Numbered from the stretch's first letter, positions 1-8,923 are shown. The stretch is DNA of 64,000 nt from Actinomycetaceae bacterium MB13-C1-2 (GCA_035621235.1 CP141731.1:1488001-1552000), one strand, 5' to 3'. A program made the numbers and translations. Notes: a model not told the origin generated them from the letters alone.

Positions 1-1685
1 ACACAAGATTTTCTGATCTATATCTACCGCGCCAGCTGACAATGCTCACTGCCTTCAGCGATACCGTCGCGGAAGTGCGTGCTGAAGTTTTACGCGACGC
101 TACCGCGGCCGGATGGGAGCAAGGAGAAGCACTTGCCGACGGCGGAAGCGGCGCAGTTGCATACGCTGACGCTATCGCTACCTATCTCGCGATGGCGGTT
201 GACAAGCTAGCCGATCTGAACAACTCACTCTGTTCTTGGGAACCAAAGGCACAGTGTCCCAAGCACATGTTTTTCGGCCAAGCCATTCCTATGGTTTGGG
301 ACTTCGCTGAGGCAAATCCTTTCTCGGGTGCGTCTGGTTCTCTTCAGGTAATTCTTGAAGGCATGGTTCGAGCGCTAAGGAATCACTCGTTTTCGATCGG
401 CGACATACCTGCCGGTGGCGTTAGTCAATCTGATGCAGCCTCACGCGACTATTCGGGATATGCGGTCGTGACTGACCCACCCTATTACGACATGATCAGC
501 TACTCTGATCTGTCCGATTTCTTCTACACGTGGCTCAGGCGTTCACTAAAAGATGTCTATCCAAACCTGTTCCGCACCATGCTCACTCCGAAGTCTGAAG
601 AACTCGTCGCCAACCAGTACAGACATGGTGGGAAAGAAGAGGCACGTCAGCGCTTTGTCAATGGATTCAACGACGTGTTCCGGCGCATCCGTTACGCCGC
701 AAATCAAGATGTTCCACTCCTCATCTACTATGCGTACAAGCAGAAAGACGAGAATGGCAAAAGCGGTTCATCGAATGGTTGGCATACGCTCCTCGACGGA
801 TTGATTTCAGGCGGCTGGGAGGTGACTGCAACATGGCCGATGAGGACGGAACGCGCAGGAAGACTTACGAGCCTAGGCGCGAACTCTATTGCTTCGACGA
901 TTTTGCTGGCTTGCCGACCACGCACAGAAGGTGCGGTTTCCACTACTCGAAGAGTGTTTGTGGCTACGCTCAAGGAGAGCTTGCCTGATGCCCTGCGCAA
1001 GCTTATGCAGGGCTCGATTGCACCTGTTGACCTGGCTCAAGCCGCAATTGGTCCGGGCATAGCGGTCTTCTCCGCGTTCGGAAGTGTGCGTGAAGCAGAT
1101 GGATCAGACATGAGCGTAAAAGATGCGCTGTTGCTGATCAACGCAACGCTTGATGAGGTGCTTGGCGAGCAGGAGTCCGATTTTGATCCGGATACTCGGT
1201 TCGCTGTGAAGTGGTATCGACAGTATGGCTGGGGTCAGGAGAACTCCGGTATAGCTGATCAGTTAGCTCGCTCTTCCGATACGTCGATTGGCGCTCTTGA
1301 ACGTGGCGGCATTTTTGAGGCAAAGGGTGGTAAGGCATGTCTCTTGTCTCCGTCTCAGCTTGATGGTGATTGGGACGCTTCAGCGGATGAGAGTGTGAGC
1401 GTGTGGGAAGCGACGATCCGCCTTGCAGGGGTGATGGCGAAAGATGGTGCCGACAAGGTTGCTGAGTTGTTACCGCAGGTGCAGACGCGCGTCAATCTGG
1501 ATGCTGTGAAGGAACTGGGTTTCTTGCTGTTCCATGAGGCGGAGAAGAAGAAGGACACGAAGGATGCGATCCTCTTCAACGGCTTGGTGAGTGCTTGGGG
1601 TGACGTGAACGAGCAAGCGCGTAAGTATGCGTCAATCCCTCGTTCTACCCAGGAAGAGTTTGATTTCGATGAGGACGGTGATTAG
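1..1685 (+). CDS. DUF1156-type adenine-specific DNA methylase, C-terminal part (5' end outside window)
   Basis: The reading frame is open to the left edge, with no stop before the ATG at 42, so this is the C-terminal portion of a longer gene; DUF1156 methylases are usually around 900-1000 residues and about 560 are visible. The catalytic amino-methyltransferase motif appears as DPPYYDMISYSDLSDFFYTW near nt 475-535, a DPPY variant of motif IV, preceded by a region resembling the Zn-containing DUF1156 proteins (upstream LPRQLTMLTAFSD). The expected activity is base methylation of DNA, probably N6-adenine. The stop lies 3 nt before the next gene, and four further genes follow with very short gaps, so it is probably the modification subunit of a multi-gene defence operon. 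Specificity cannot be read from the sequence. Family call is good; the true start is not visible. Confidence 0.8.
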   Translation, partial: TRFSDLYLPRQLTMLTAFSDTVAEVRAEVLRDATAAGWEQGEALADGGSGAVAYADAIATYLAMAVDKLADLNNSLCSWEPKAQCPKHMFFGQAIPMVWDFAEANPFSGASGSLQVILEGMVRALRNHSFSIGDIPAGGVSQSDAASRDYSGYAVVTDPPYYDMISYSDLSDFFYTWLRRSLKDVYPNLFRTMLTPKSEELVANQYRHGGKEEARQRFVNGFNDVFRRIRYAANQDVPLLIYYAYKQKDENGKSGSSNGWHTLLDGLISGGWEVTATWPMRTERAGRLTSLGANSIASTILLACRPRTEGAVSTTRRVFVATLKESLPDALRKLMQGSIAPVDLAQAAIGPGIAVFSAFGSVREADGSDMSVKDALLLINATLDEVLGEQESDFDPDTRFAVKWYRQYGWGQENSGIADQLARSSDTSIGALERGGIFEAKGGKACLLSPSQLDGDWDASADESVSVWEATIRLAGVMAKDGADKVAELLPQVQTRVNLDAVKELGFLLFHEAEKKKDTKDAILFNGLVSAWGDVNEQARKYASIPRSTQEEFDFDEDGD

Positions 1686-1688
1686 GTC

Positions 1689-2801
1689 ATGACGAAGAAT
1701 CCTGGAGAAGTGGAGATTGGTGCCGCGGTGTGGCACCAATCTGGTGACGCTGTTTCTCCGTTCCGTGCCATCGCGGAGTCTGTCAGCGCCAAAGGCGGGG
1801 ATCTCGTAGATCGAGTGTCTGCGCTTATTGATCAAGCCCAATCGTTTGCTGCTGCACAGGTGAATGCGACGTTGACGTTGCGGAACTGGTACATCGGGCG
1901 GATGATCGACGTCGAAGTGCTAAGAGAAGAGCGCGCTGGCTACGAACAAGAGATTGTCGCAACACTGGCGCGACAATTGACTAATGAGTATGGGCGAAGC
2001 TATAGCAGGGCAAACCTCTACAGAATGATGCAGTTCGCGCGTGAATTTCCCGAAGCAGATATTGTCGCAACGCTGTCGCGACAATTGAGTTGGAGCCACT
2101 TTCACGTGCTCCTGCCCGTTAGGACAGACGAAGCGCGATCCTTCTACATCAAACAGGCGGTCACCGCTCACCTCAGTGTCCGCGCGTTGCGGGAACTCAT
2201 TGGTCGGCAAGGCTTTGAGCGCAAGGAAATTGCGAACGTTCAGACTCGTGGCGGGGTAGTTGTTCCAGCCGATAGTTTCCGCGACCCCTATCTGCTCGAC
2301 TTCCTGGGTCTGAAAGATGCTTTTGCTGAAAAGGACCTAGAAGAGGCAATCCTCCGGGACGTTGAGTCATTTCTACTTGAGGTGGGCAACGGCTGGGCGT
2401 TTGTTGAACGACAGAAGAGAATGACAATCGACAACGATGATTTTCATCTCGACCTATTGTTCTACTCCCGACCACTAAGGCGGCTGATTGCCATCGAGTT
2501 GAAGGTGGGAAGGTTCAAGGCTGCCTTTGAGGGGCAGATGAAGCTCTACCTCAAGTGGCTAGACCGGTACGAGAGGCTCGACGATGAGGAGCCACCGATT
2601 GGACTCATCCTCTGCACCGAGACCAGCAGAGAGCAAATCGAGCTACTTGAAATGCACAAGGACGGGATCGTTGTGGCGGAGTACTGGACTGCGCTGCCAC
2701 CTAAGGCTGAACTTCAGGCACGCATCCAGAAGATCTACCAAGAAGCACAGGAACGAGTCGCCAGGCGACAACTCGCAGCGACAGATGACGATGATGAGTA
2801 G
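1689..2801 (+). CDS. YhcG-family (DUF1016) PD-(D/E)XK nuclease
   Basis: A 370-residue protein with the two-part YhcG/DUF1016 layout. The N-terminal helical domain (about 45-190) contains RNWYIGRMID, EYGRSYSRANLYRM and LSWSHFHVLLPV, all typical of the family. The C-terminal nuclease domain (about 200-350) has the core FHLDLLFYSR followed by LIAIELKVG, giving the Asp near residue 254 and the E-x-K near 269 of a PD-(D/E)XK fold; FEGQMKLYLKWLDRY is also characteristic. Such proteins often accompany restriction-modification or other defence loci and are presumed DNA nucleases. It starts 3 nt after the methylase stop and ends 21 nt before the ATPase, so the genes are almost certainly co-transcribed. 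The N-terminal domain contains two near-identical 25-nt palindromes, listed separately. Family confidence is high; its role in this operon is inferred. Confidence 0.9.
   Translation: MTKNPGEVEIGAAVWHQSGDAVSPFRAIAESVSAKGGDLVDRVSALIDQAQSFAAAQVNATLTLRNWYIGRMIDVEVLREERAGYEQEIVATLARQLTNEYGRSYSRANLYRMMQFAREFPEADIVATLSRQLSWSHFHVLLPVRTDEARSFYIKQAVTAHLSVRALRELIGRQGFERKEIANVQTRGGVVVPADSFRDPYLLDFLGLKDAFAEKDLEEAILRDVESFLLEVGNGWAFVERQKRMTIDNDDFHLDLLFYSRPLRRLIAIELKVGRFKAAFEGQMKLYLKWLDRYERLDDEEPPIGLILCTETSREQIELLEMHKDGIVVAEYWTALPPKAELQARIQKIYQEAQERVARRQLAATDDDDE
1953..2085 (+). repeat. Pair of 25-bp intragenic palindromic repeats in the YhcG gene
   Basis: Two copies, 1953-1977 and 2061-2085, each have the 8-bp arms ATTGTCGC and GCGACAAT around a 9-nt centre (AACACTGGC or AACGCTGTC). 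They match at 23 of 25 positions and lie exactly 108 nt (36 codons) apart in the same frame, encoding IVATLARQL and IVATLSRQL. The same peptide pair recurs in other YhcG proteins as I remember them, so the repeat may be an ancient in-frame duplication rather than a recent insertion. Confidence 0.85.
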
Positions 2802-2822
2802 CAGGGACTTAGGAGAGAAACA

Positions 2823-5800
2823 ATGGCGATGAACAACCGTGATCGGGTGGGCAAGGCGTTTGATCTGCTCTCCGAGGGGCTAGAGCCTGAAGTCGATGAG
2901 GTGATGACTCAGGCTTACAACACGGCGGAGTGGCCTGATGAGTGGGCTCAGGCGGATGCACGCAAGCGTGGCACTAATCCGTGGGTGATGAGCAAGAGTG
3001 ACGTCCAAGTACAGCTCAGGGCACTCACTGAGCAGGGGTATCACTTCAAGGATCGTTTGTCGCGGGCTCAGCAGGGTTTTGCTTCTGAGTTGCGAGATGC
3101 CCGTAACCGGTGGGCGCATGGGGATGCGTTTAGTTCGGATGATGCGATCCGCACGCTGGACACTATTGAAAGGCTGCTTCAGGCGGTTGATGCTCCGGAT
3201 TCGGCGGCGGATGTTCGCAAGATCCGTATGGATCTTCAGCGCACGGTGTTTGAGGATCAGACTCGCCAGCAGGTCAAGCGTACAAAGGTGTCACTTGAGC
3301 CGGGTACGGGTTTGCGTCCGTGGCGTGAGGTGATTCGGCCTCATGATGATGTGGCGCGTGGTGAGTTCACGGCATCAGAGTTCGCAGCGGACTTGCACCT
3401 GGTTCACACTGGTAAGGCAACAAGCCCGGAGTATGGTGATCCGGTTGAGTTCTTCTCCAGAACTTACCTGACTGAGGGTCTTCGCGATCTTCTATCCAGA
3501 GCGATCAAGCGACTGAATGGTGAGGATGGGGCCAGCCCGGTAGTCAATCTGCAAACCAACTTTGGTGGCGGCAAGACCCACTCGATGCTCGCGCTCTACC
3601 ACTTGTTCGGTGGCACACCGGCGAAGGATTTTCCGCAAGAGGTCCAGGAGCTTATCGCTGAGAACGGCAAGCCCGATCTAGAACATCTGTCCGTGAAACG
3701 TGTCGCACTGGTGGGTACTTATTTAAAGGCGGGTTCACCGATCCTGAAGGAGGATGGTACCGAGGTTCACACTCTTTGGGGTGAACTGGCGTGGCAGTTG
3801 GGTGGTCGTGAAGCGTACGACTTGATCGCTAAGGATGATCTTGCTGGAACTAATCCTGGTGAAGCCTTGCGGACTCTGTTCCTTCGGTACGGTCCGGCTT
3901 TGATTCTGATTGATGAGTGGGTGGCTTATGCTCGACAACTCGTGACGGACAAGGACCTTCCAGCGGGTTCATTCGATACTCAGTTCACTTTCGCGCAGTC
4001 GCTCACGGAGATAGTGCGTTCTGTTCCCGGTGTCATGCTGGTGGTTTCGATCCCCGCTTCAGACACTGGGGCTGACGGTCAAGGCTCTGATATTGAGATT
4101 GGTGGGGCTAACGGGCAACTCGCTTTGGAGCGGCTCCAGAACGTGATACGCCGTGTGGCGGACCAGTGGCGGCCGTCGAGCAAGGATGAGTCTTTCGAGA
4201 TCGTTCGTCGCCGTCTCTTCCAAGCTCCCGATGCGGAAGGGCTGACGACGATCTCGGCGGTTGCCCGTAGTTTCGCGACCATGTATCGGAATAACACTAA
4301 TTTGTTCCCTCGGGATGCTGCGACACCGAACGATGACTATGAGAAGCGCATCCGTGCCTCGTACCCGCTGCACCCAGAGCTGCTTGATCGTCTTTACGAG
4401 GATTGGTCAACCCTGGAGCGTTTCCAACGAACCCGTGGCGTATTGAAGCTCGTGTCTTCAATCGTCCACGAGCTGTGGGCTTCAAACGACACGTCGCCGT
4501 TGATCCTTCCGGGCAACGTTCCGTTGGATGCGACGACGGTGAACACGGACCTGACCCAGTATCTAGAAGACCAGTGGAAACCGATCATCGAGTCCGACAT
4601 TGACGGCACCGGTTCAACTGCTCAACAGATTGACCTTGACCGGCCCAATCTGGGACAGAGGTTTGTCACCCAGCGCATCGCTCGCACGATCTTCATGGGG
4701 GCTGCACCACGAATCAAGAGCACACGCAAAGGACTGGATAAGCAAGACCTGTGGCTCGGAACCGCAGTACCCGGCGATGTCCTGGGCAACTTCGGCAGCG
4801 CAGTAGAGCAACTCGCACAACGCTCCACCTACTTCTACGAAGAGCAGGGGCATTACTGGTTCGACACTCAACCATCGGTGACCAAGACAGCCAACGATTA
4901 CGCAGAAAGGCTGCGCGAAGATCCTGAGCTGGTGTGGAACGAGATCAGCCGACGCCTTCACGGCGAGGAGCGTTCCCGAGGTGTGTTCGACCGGGTCCAC
5001 GTCGCTCCCTCATCATCTGCTGACATCCCAGACCTTGAAGACACCCGACTAATCATCGCCCATCCACGCCACGCGCGACGCAAGCAAGACGGGGCGGATT
5101 CCGCCACTCATCAATGGGTGAAAGAGGCGATTGAGAGCAAAGGTGCGAGCCAACGCATTCACCGCAACTCGCTGATCTTCCTGCTCGCGGACAAGGGAGA
5201 ACTTGAAAGCCTCGAAGCTGCAACACGTAGTTACCTGGGATGGAAAAAGGTCCAAGCTACAAGTGACAGCCTGAATCTGTCAGCACAACAACGTAAGCAA
5301 ACAGACGACTGGGTATCACGACTGGATCAGACCGTCTCTGATCGCATCCGCGATACTTTCGTGTGGGCAATGTATCCAGAACAGTTCGACCCAACCAAAC
5401 CATTCGAGCTGATAGCGGAGAAAGTGCCCGACTCAGGCGGCAACTCCATAGCAGAACGAGTCAGCGCGAAGCTCTCCCGAGAAGACCAACTCATCACAGA
5501 ACTGGGAGCAGCAATCCTGGGTGCAACCCTGCACGAGGAACTAGGAACCCATTGGCGCGATAGCGGAGAAATCAGCGTCGGGGAACTGTGGGGATACTTC
5601 ACCCGATACACATACCTCCCCAGACTTGTCCGACGCAATGTTCTCGATGGTGCAATCGAGCAATCACTAGACTCCGTGTTGGTGGACAGCGAACGGTTCG
5701 CAATCGCAACCGGCAAAGACATAGAGACCGGGCGATACCGAGGGCTGATTGTCCCTCCAAGCCCAAATCACTCAATTCAGGTCACCGACAGCACACTGCT

Positions 5801-6233
5801 TGTAGAGGTTGAACGCGCCCAAAAGCAGATCGAAGCAGACCTAGCCGAGACCATGCGGCAAAAGGCTGAACTCGGTGAAGCATTGGATGGTGGCGGAACA
5901 GCGTCGGTGGGTCCCGTGGATTCGAACCGGACTGACTTCTCCGTGACACATTCAGTGGACGAAACGCCATCAGTAGTCGAGACACAGATGGAAGCAGTCC
6001 TGCGACGATTCTTCGGATCAGTCAGGATCGACTCTGACCGGTACGCGCGCGACATCGGCAACGTGACACGCGAAGTCATCGACCGACTCGCAGGAACGGG
6101 AGCCAAACTCGAAATCGCCATCGACATCCAAGCGACCAAACCAGAAGGATTCGACGAAGCAGAGATCCGCACCATCGGAGAAAACGCACGCACCCTCAAG
6201 TTCGATCCCAGCTCCGGATTCGACGAAAGCTGA
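2823..6233 (+). CDS. DUF499 P-loop ATPase with N-terminal Swt1-type HEPN domain
   Basis: An 1136-residue protein. Residues about 1-115 look like a Swt1/HEPN helical domain (RVGKAFDLLSEGLEP at the start) with the motif RNRWAH near residue 94, which fits the R-N-x3-H ribonuclease signature of HEPN proteins. The DUF499 ATPase follows: Walker A is NFGGGKTHS near residue 245, and the Walker B-like strand is ALILIDEWVAYAR near 360. The C-terminal half continues as a long ATPase/winged-helix region typical of DUF499. These proteins recur next to DUF1156 methylases in putative defence loci. The ATG at 2823 has AGGAGAG just upstream. It lies 21 nt after the nuclease and 8 nt before the Shedu-like gene. 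I infer it is the NTP-driven, sensing or translocating subunit, with a possible RNase effector head. The family call is strong; the mechanism is not known to me. Confidence 0.88.
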   Translation: MAMNNRDRVGKAFDLLSEGLEPEVDEVMTQAYNTAEWPDEWAQADARKRGTNPWVMSKSDVQVQLRALTEQGYHFKDRLSRAQQGFASELRDARNRWAHGDAFSSDDAIRTLDTIERLLQAVDAPDSAADVRKIRMDLQRTVFEDQTRQQVKRTKVSLEPGTGLRPWREVIRPHDDVARGEFTASEFAADLHLVHTGKATSPEYGDPVEFFSRTYLTEGLRDLLSRAIKRLNGEDGASPVVNLQTNFGGGKTHSMLALYHLFGGTPAKDFPQEVQELIAENGKPDLEHLSVKRVALVGTYLKAGSPILKEDGTEVHTLWGELAWQLGGREAYDLIAKDDLAGTNPGEALRTLFLRYGPALILIDEWVAYARQLVTDKDLPAGSFDTQFTFAQSLTEIVRSVPGVMLVVSIPASDTGADGQGSDIEIGGANGQLALERLQNVIRRVADQWRPSSKDESFEIVRRRLFQAPDAEGLTTISAVARSFATMYRNNTNLFPRDAATPNDDYEKRIRASYPLHPELLDRLYEDWSTLERFQRTRGVLKLVSSIVHELWASNDTSPLILPGNVPLDATTVNTDLTQYLEDQWKPIIESDIDGTGSTAQQIDLDRPNLGQRFVTQRIARTIFMGAAPRIKSTRKGLDKQDLWLGTAVPGDVLGNFGSAVEQLAQRSTYFYEEQGHYWFDTQPSVTKTANDYAERLREDPELVWNEISRRLHGEERSRGVFDRVHVAPSSSADIPDLEDTRLIIAHPRHARRKQDGADSATHQWVKEAIESKGASQRIHRNSLIFLLADKGELESLEAATRSYLGWKKVQATSDSLNLSAQQRKQTDDWVSRLDQTVSDRIRDTFVWAMYPEQFDPTKPFELIAEKVPDSGGNSIAERVSAKLSREDQLITELGAAILGATLHEELGTHWRDSGEISVGELWGYFTRYTYLPRLVRRNVLDGAIEQSLDSVLVDSERFAIATGKDIETGRYRGLIVPPSPNHSIQVTDSTLLVEVERAQKQIEADLAETMRQKAELGEALDGGGTASVGPVDSNRTDFSVTHSVDETPSVVETQMEAVLRRFFGSVRIDSDRYARDIGNVTREVIDRLAGTGAKLEIAIDIQATKPEGFDEAEIRTIGENARTLKFDPSSGFDES

Positions 6234-6241
6234 GGTCGCCG

Positions 6242-7633
6242 GTGGCAAGATTTGGAAACGACCAGACAAATGTCGGTCGCCTTGACATCCGTTCGGAGGA
6301 CGAAGATGGATGGATCAAGGCTCACTTCATTCCGTCCGAGTTGCCGCAGCAAAAACTTACAGCACGCAAACGCTTGGCTGGTGGCGTGGAACTCTTGGAG
6401 TTCAACTCCAAGACAGGCATCCTGAAGATCCATCCCATCAACACGCTCTCAACCCACAGCGACTATCTCGGCCCAAAATACAATCAGATACGCACACTCA
6501 TTCTGGAGACGCAACTTCTGGACGACTACTGCGATGACCTCGATCTGGAGTTGATTCTTGAGATGCTGCCAAAAGGGTTTGTAAAAGACTACGCGTACGG
6601 CTTAGGGCTCCTCAAGGACTGCAACCGACTAATTCGATTGATCGAAGACAACACATCCTGCGACGAAATAGTCTTCACCAACGGTGACAACGTGGCTATC
6701 AACAACACAACCTTCCACCTTGGCCTTGCACGATTCGCAGAAATCTGGAGGGAGATCCGCCGGATCAATGACCGGGGTAACAGGGCTGCCAGTCGAGTAA
6801 AAGATGTCTTCGTTCACAATAACCTTGCCGCTCCGCTCGGCCTCACTGCTACGGAGTTTTCGCTCGGTCGACACCCAACCTCACGCTTGATTGCAAAGGC
6901 CGCCGATGGCACCGAGGAACTAAGCAGTTCGGAACGTGATGAGCTGATCGGCACGATTACCTCAGAGTCTACAGCGATTGCCGAGAGTGCTCCCCAGAAG
7001 TTTCAGCAACTTAGGCGCGATATAGAACTTGTCAGTCTTGATCGGCTCATTGAGTCCTATGCGGATGCGCTGGAACAGAACAGGCCAGAGCAATACTGGC
7101 AGTCATTCTTCGACGACAACACATTCGCACTGCAACAGGTTTTCGGAGCCCCGATGGTCAGTGTCCGCTCTGGTGCTGCTGTCGGAGGTCGAGGTTTCTC
7201 GGGCAGCGGGGAGAAGATCGCCGATTATTTGGTGAAAAACTCTCTGACCAACAACGTTGCCCTCGTCGAGATCAAGAAGCCAACAACGCAACTACTTAGC
7301 AACCAAGAGTATCGGCAGGGTGTGTTCGCCCCGTCAAAGGAGTTGAACGGCGCGATTACTCAAGTGCTCGATCAGGCCTACAACCTGACGAAGACTTTCA
7401 CGAACCTAAAAGAAAACTCACGACAGTGGGACCTGGAGTCCTACGCCGTTTCTTGTTTCGTTGTTGCTGGACGCACACCCTCGGCCAATGACCCCGAGAA
7501 ACAGAAATCATTTGAGTTGTACCGAGCCAACTCTCGCAGCGTGACCATCGTGACCTACGACGAGATCCTCGAACGACTCAAGATGCTGCGCGACTTCCTT
7601 GCGGCACCAGCGACTCCACAAGAAGAGGGGTAG
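6242..7633 (+). CDS. sduA: Shedu-type immune nuclease (DUF4263)
   Basis: A 463-residue protein starting at GTG 6242, eight bases after the ATPase stop and with GAGGT overlapping that stop. The C-terminal domain (about 260-455) is a clear DUF4263/SduA nuclease: YWQSFFDDNTFALQQVFG, then GEKIADYLV, then NVALVEIKKP near residue 340, which gives the E-x-K of a PD-(D/E)XK site, and later QVLDQAYNLTKTF and SVTIVTYDEIL. The N-terminal about 250 residues vary in this family and are thought to sense infection or set specificity. Shedu proteins are usually single-gene anti-phage systems; here the gene is embedded in the operon between DUF499 and DUF3644, so it may be either an independent system or a subunit. 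The domain call is high confidence. Confidence 0.9.
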   Translation: MARFGNDQTNVGRLDIRSEDEDGWIKAHFIPSELPQQKLTARKRLAGGVELLEFNSKTGILKIHPINTLSTHSDYLGPKYNQIRTLILETQLLDDYCDDLDLELILEMLPKGFVKDYAYGLGLLKDCNRLIRLIEDNTSCDEIVFTNGDNVAINNTTFHLGLARFAEIWREIRRINDRGNRAASRVKDVFVHNNLAAPLGLTATEFSLGRHPTSRLIAKAADGTEELSSSERDELIGTITSESTAIAESAPQKFQQLRRDIELVSLDRLIESYADALEQNRPEQYWQSFFDDNTFALQQVFGAPMVSVRSGAAVGGRGFSGSGEKIADYLVKNSLTNNVALVEIKKPTTQLLSNQEYRQGVFAPSKELNGAITQVLDQAYNLTKTFTNLKENSRQWDLESYAVSCFVVAGRTPSANDPEKQKSFELYRANSRSVTIVTYDEILERLKMLRDFLAAPATPQEEG

Positions 7634-7638
7634 CAGAT

Positions 7639-8704
7639 ATGCCACGTCCCGCTGCATGGCGACACACTCTCGACGAAGCTCGACGCCAAGCCCTCGTTGC
7701 TATTGACTTCTACAATCGGCCCGGTGATCGGCGTAGCTTTGCCGACTTTATTGTTCACATTCACCTTGCGTGGCAAAATCTCCTGCACGCAGATCGAATG
7801 CGCAGAAAAGCTGAGATCTTCTACCGGGAGAATGACAAGCGACGGACGTTCAAGCGCAATCCTGATGGATCAAAGAAGACATGGGATCTGAATCAGTGCT
7901 TGAAGTACGAGTTCAAAGATGGCGACCCAGTTAAAGCGAACCTTCTGTTTTTCATTGGGTTGCGCAACCACGTAGAACATCGATTCCAGGATTCTGTCCT
8001 GATGGCTACTGCCGCTGAAGCCCACGCTTGCATAATCAACTTTGAGACCGAGCTCGTTCGTCGATTTGGTAGCAACGAGACACTGGGGGGCGGAACTTAA
8101 GTTCCCGGTCTTCATTCAGTCTCTAAGCCCATCGCGATATGAAGAACAACGAAACCTCCGGCGGGCACTGCCAGGGAATGTCTCTAGCTTCATCAGCGAG
8201 TTTCAAGCCGAGTTAGATGACGATGTGCGCAGTGATGAACGCTACGCTTACAGGCTCCTCTTGGTACCCATGAAAGGACCGAAGACAGAAGCAGACCTTG
8301 CTCTCAACTTCGTCAGACAGGACGATCTGAGTGAAGAAGAAATGCAGGATCTTCTCGGACAGCAAGGAAGCGTGATCGTGGCGGAAAAGTACCGCGAGGC
8401 GATCCATGGAGACGAGATGCTTCCGGGGGCTGTAGCCGACGCAGTTGAACGGCGTCTTCCGTTTCGATTTACAGTCAATGACTTCACTACCATCCGGAAA
8501 GCCTGGGAAATTGGACCAGCCAAGAGCGGAGACAAACAACAGCTTCCCAAGTCAGATGGCTACTGTTTGTACTCTCCCGCCTTCAGCAAGTTTGTCTACC
8601 GTCCGAAGCTTGTCGGCCGGATCGTCGAGGCTGTGTCCACCGAGGAGAAGTATGAGGCTCTCTTAGGGCGTCCTCCAGTCAGCAAGACAACACCCAGGAA
8701 GTGA
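7639..8704 (+). pseudogene. DUF3644 HEPN-like gene interrupted by a frameshift in a G6 tract
   Basis: Frame one (7639-8100, 153 residues, ATG preceded by GAGGGG) encodes the DUF3644 N-terminal half, including FYNRPGDRRSFADFIVHIHL and FIGLRNHVEHRFQDS; RNHVEH fits the R-N-x3-H HEPN signature. It runs into a stop just after six consecutive G at 8085-8090. The next frame then continues with AELKFPVFIQSLSPSRYEEQ to TPEKYEALLGRPP-like residues (STEEKYEALLGRPP) and stops at 8704. Removing one G restores a single protein of about 355 residues, the usual DUF3644 length. It starts 5 nt after the Shedu-like gene and is the last gene of the operon. The break may be a real mutation, slippage or programmed frameshifting, or a base-calling error. 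I do not think these are two separate genes, because the halves join perfectly at the tract. Confidence 0.85.
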
Positions 8705-8887
8705 TCTATCGTTGACGCGACTGGGCGTAGCTATTGTCGTTCTCTTCACTGAGTCCGTATTCGCACGTAGTCGCTTCATCCCTTAGATGCAGCGCGCATT
8801 TGTCGACTCTTGAAGGGCCACACGTCTGGCAGAAGAGGGTCGGTCTGAGTCTTGTCACTCGGCTCTGACTGCTTCGTTCCGGGTTTT
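8705..8887. other. Intergenic region before the relaxase; candidate oriT region
   Basis: There is no convincing coding sequence. The spacer lies between the defence operon and the relaxase gene, where MobF elements often place the origin of transfer. I found no recognised nic sequence, so the oriT suggestion rests on position only. Confidence 0.3.
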
Positions 8888-8923
8888 ATGGCCCACCTGC
8901 CCTCCGTGAGGGAGGTGGGCCAT
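8888..8923 (+). promoter_or_regulatory. Hairpin sequestering the relaxase ribosome-binding site and start codon
   Basis: The left arm 8888-8904 (ATGGCCCACCTGCCCTC) pairs with the right arm 8908-8923 (GAGGGAGGTGGGCCAT) across a 3-nt CGT loop, with a single bulged G. The right arm contains the Shine-Dalgarno GGAGGT and the first two bases of the relaxase ATG. Folded mRNA would therefore hide the translation start, suggesting that relaxase synthesis is held low unless the hairpin is melted. Its position could also let it act as a terminator for the upstream operon, but it is not followed by a T tract. Confidence 0.7.

Noticed and set aside
5777-6433. 218-codon minus-strand frame across the end of the DUF499 gene
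   Set aside because: It is the opposite strand of two well-supported genes, has no family motif and reads serine/arginine-rich shadow sequence.
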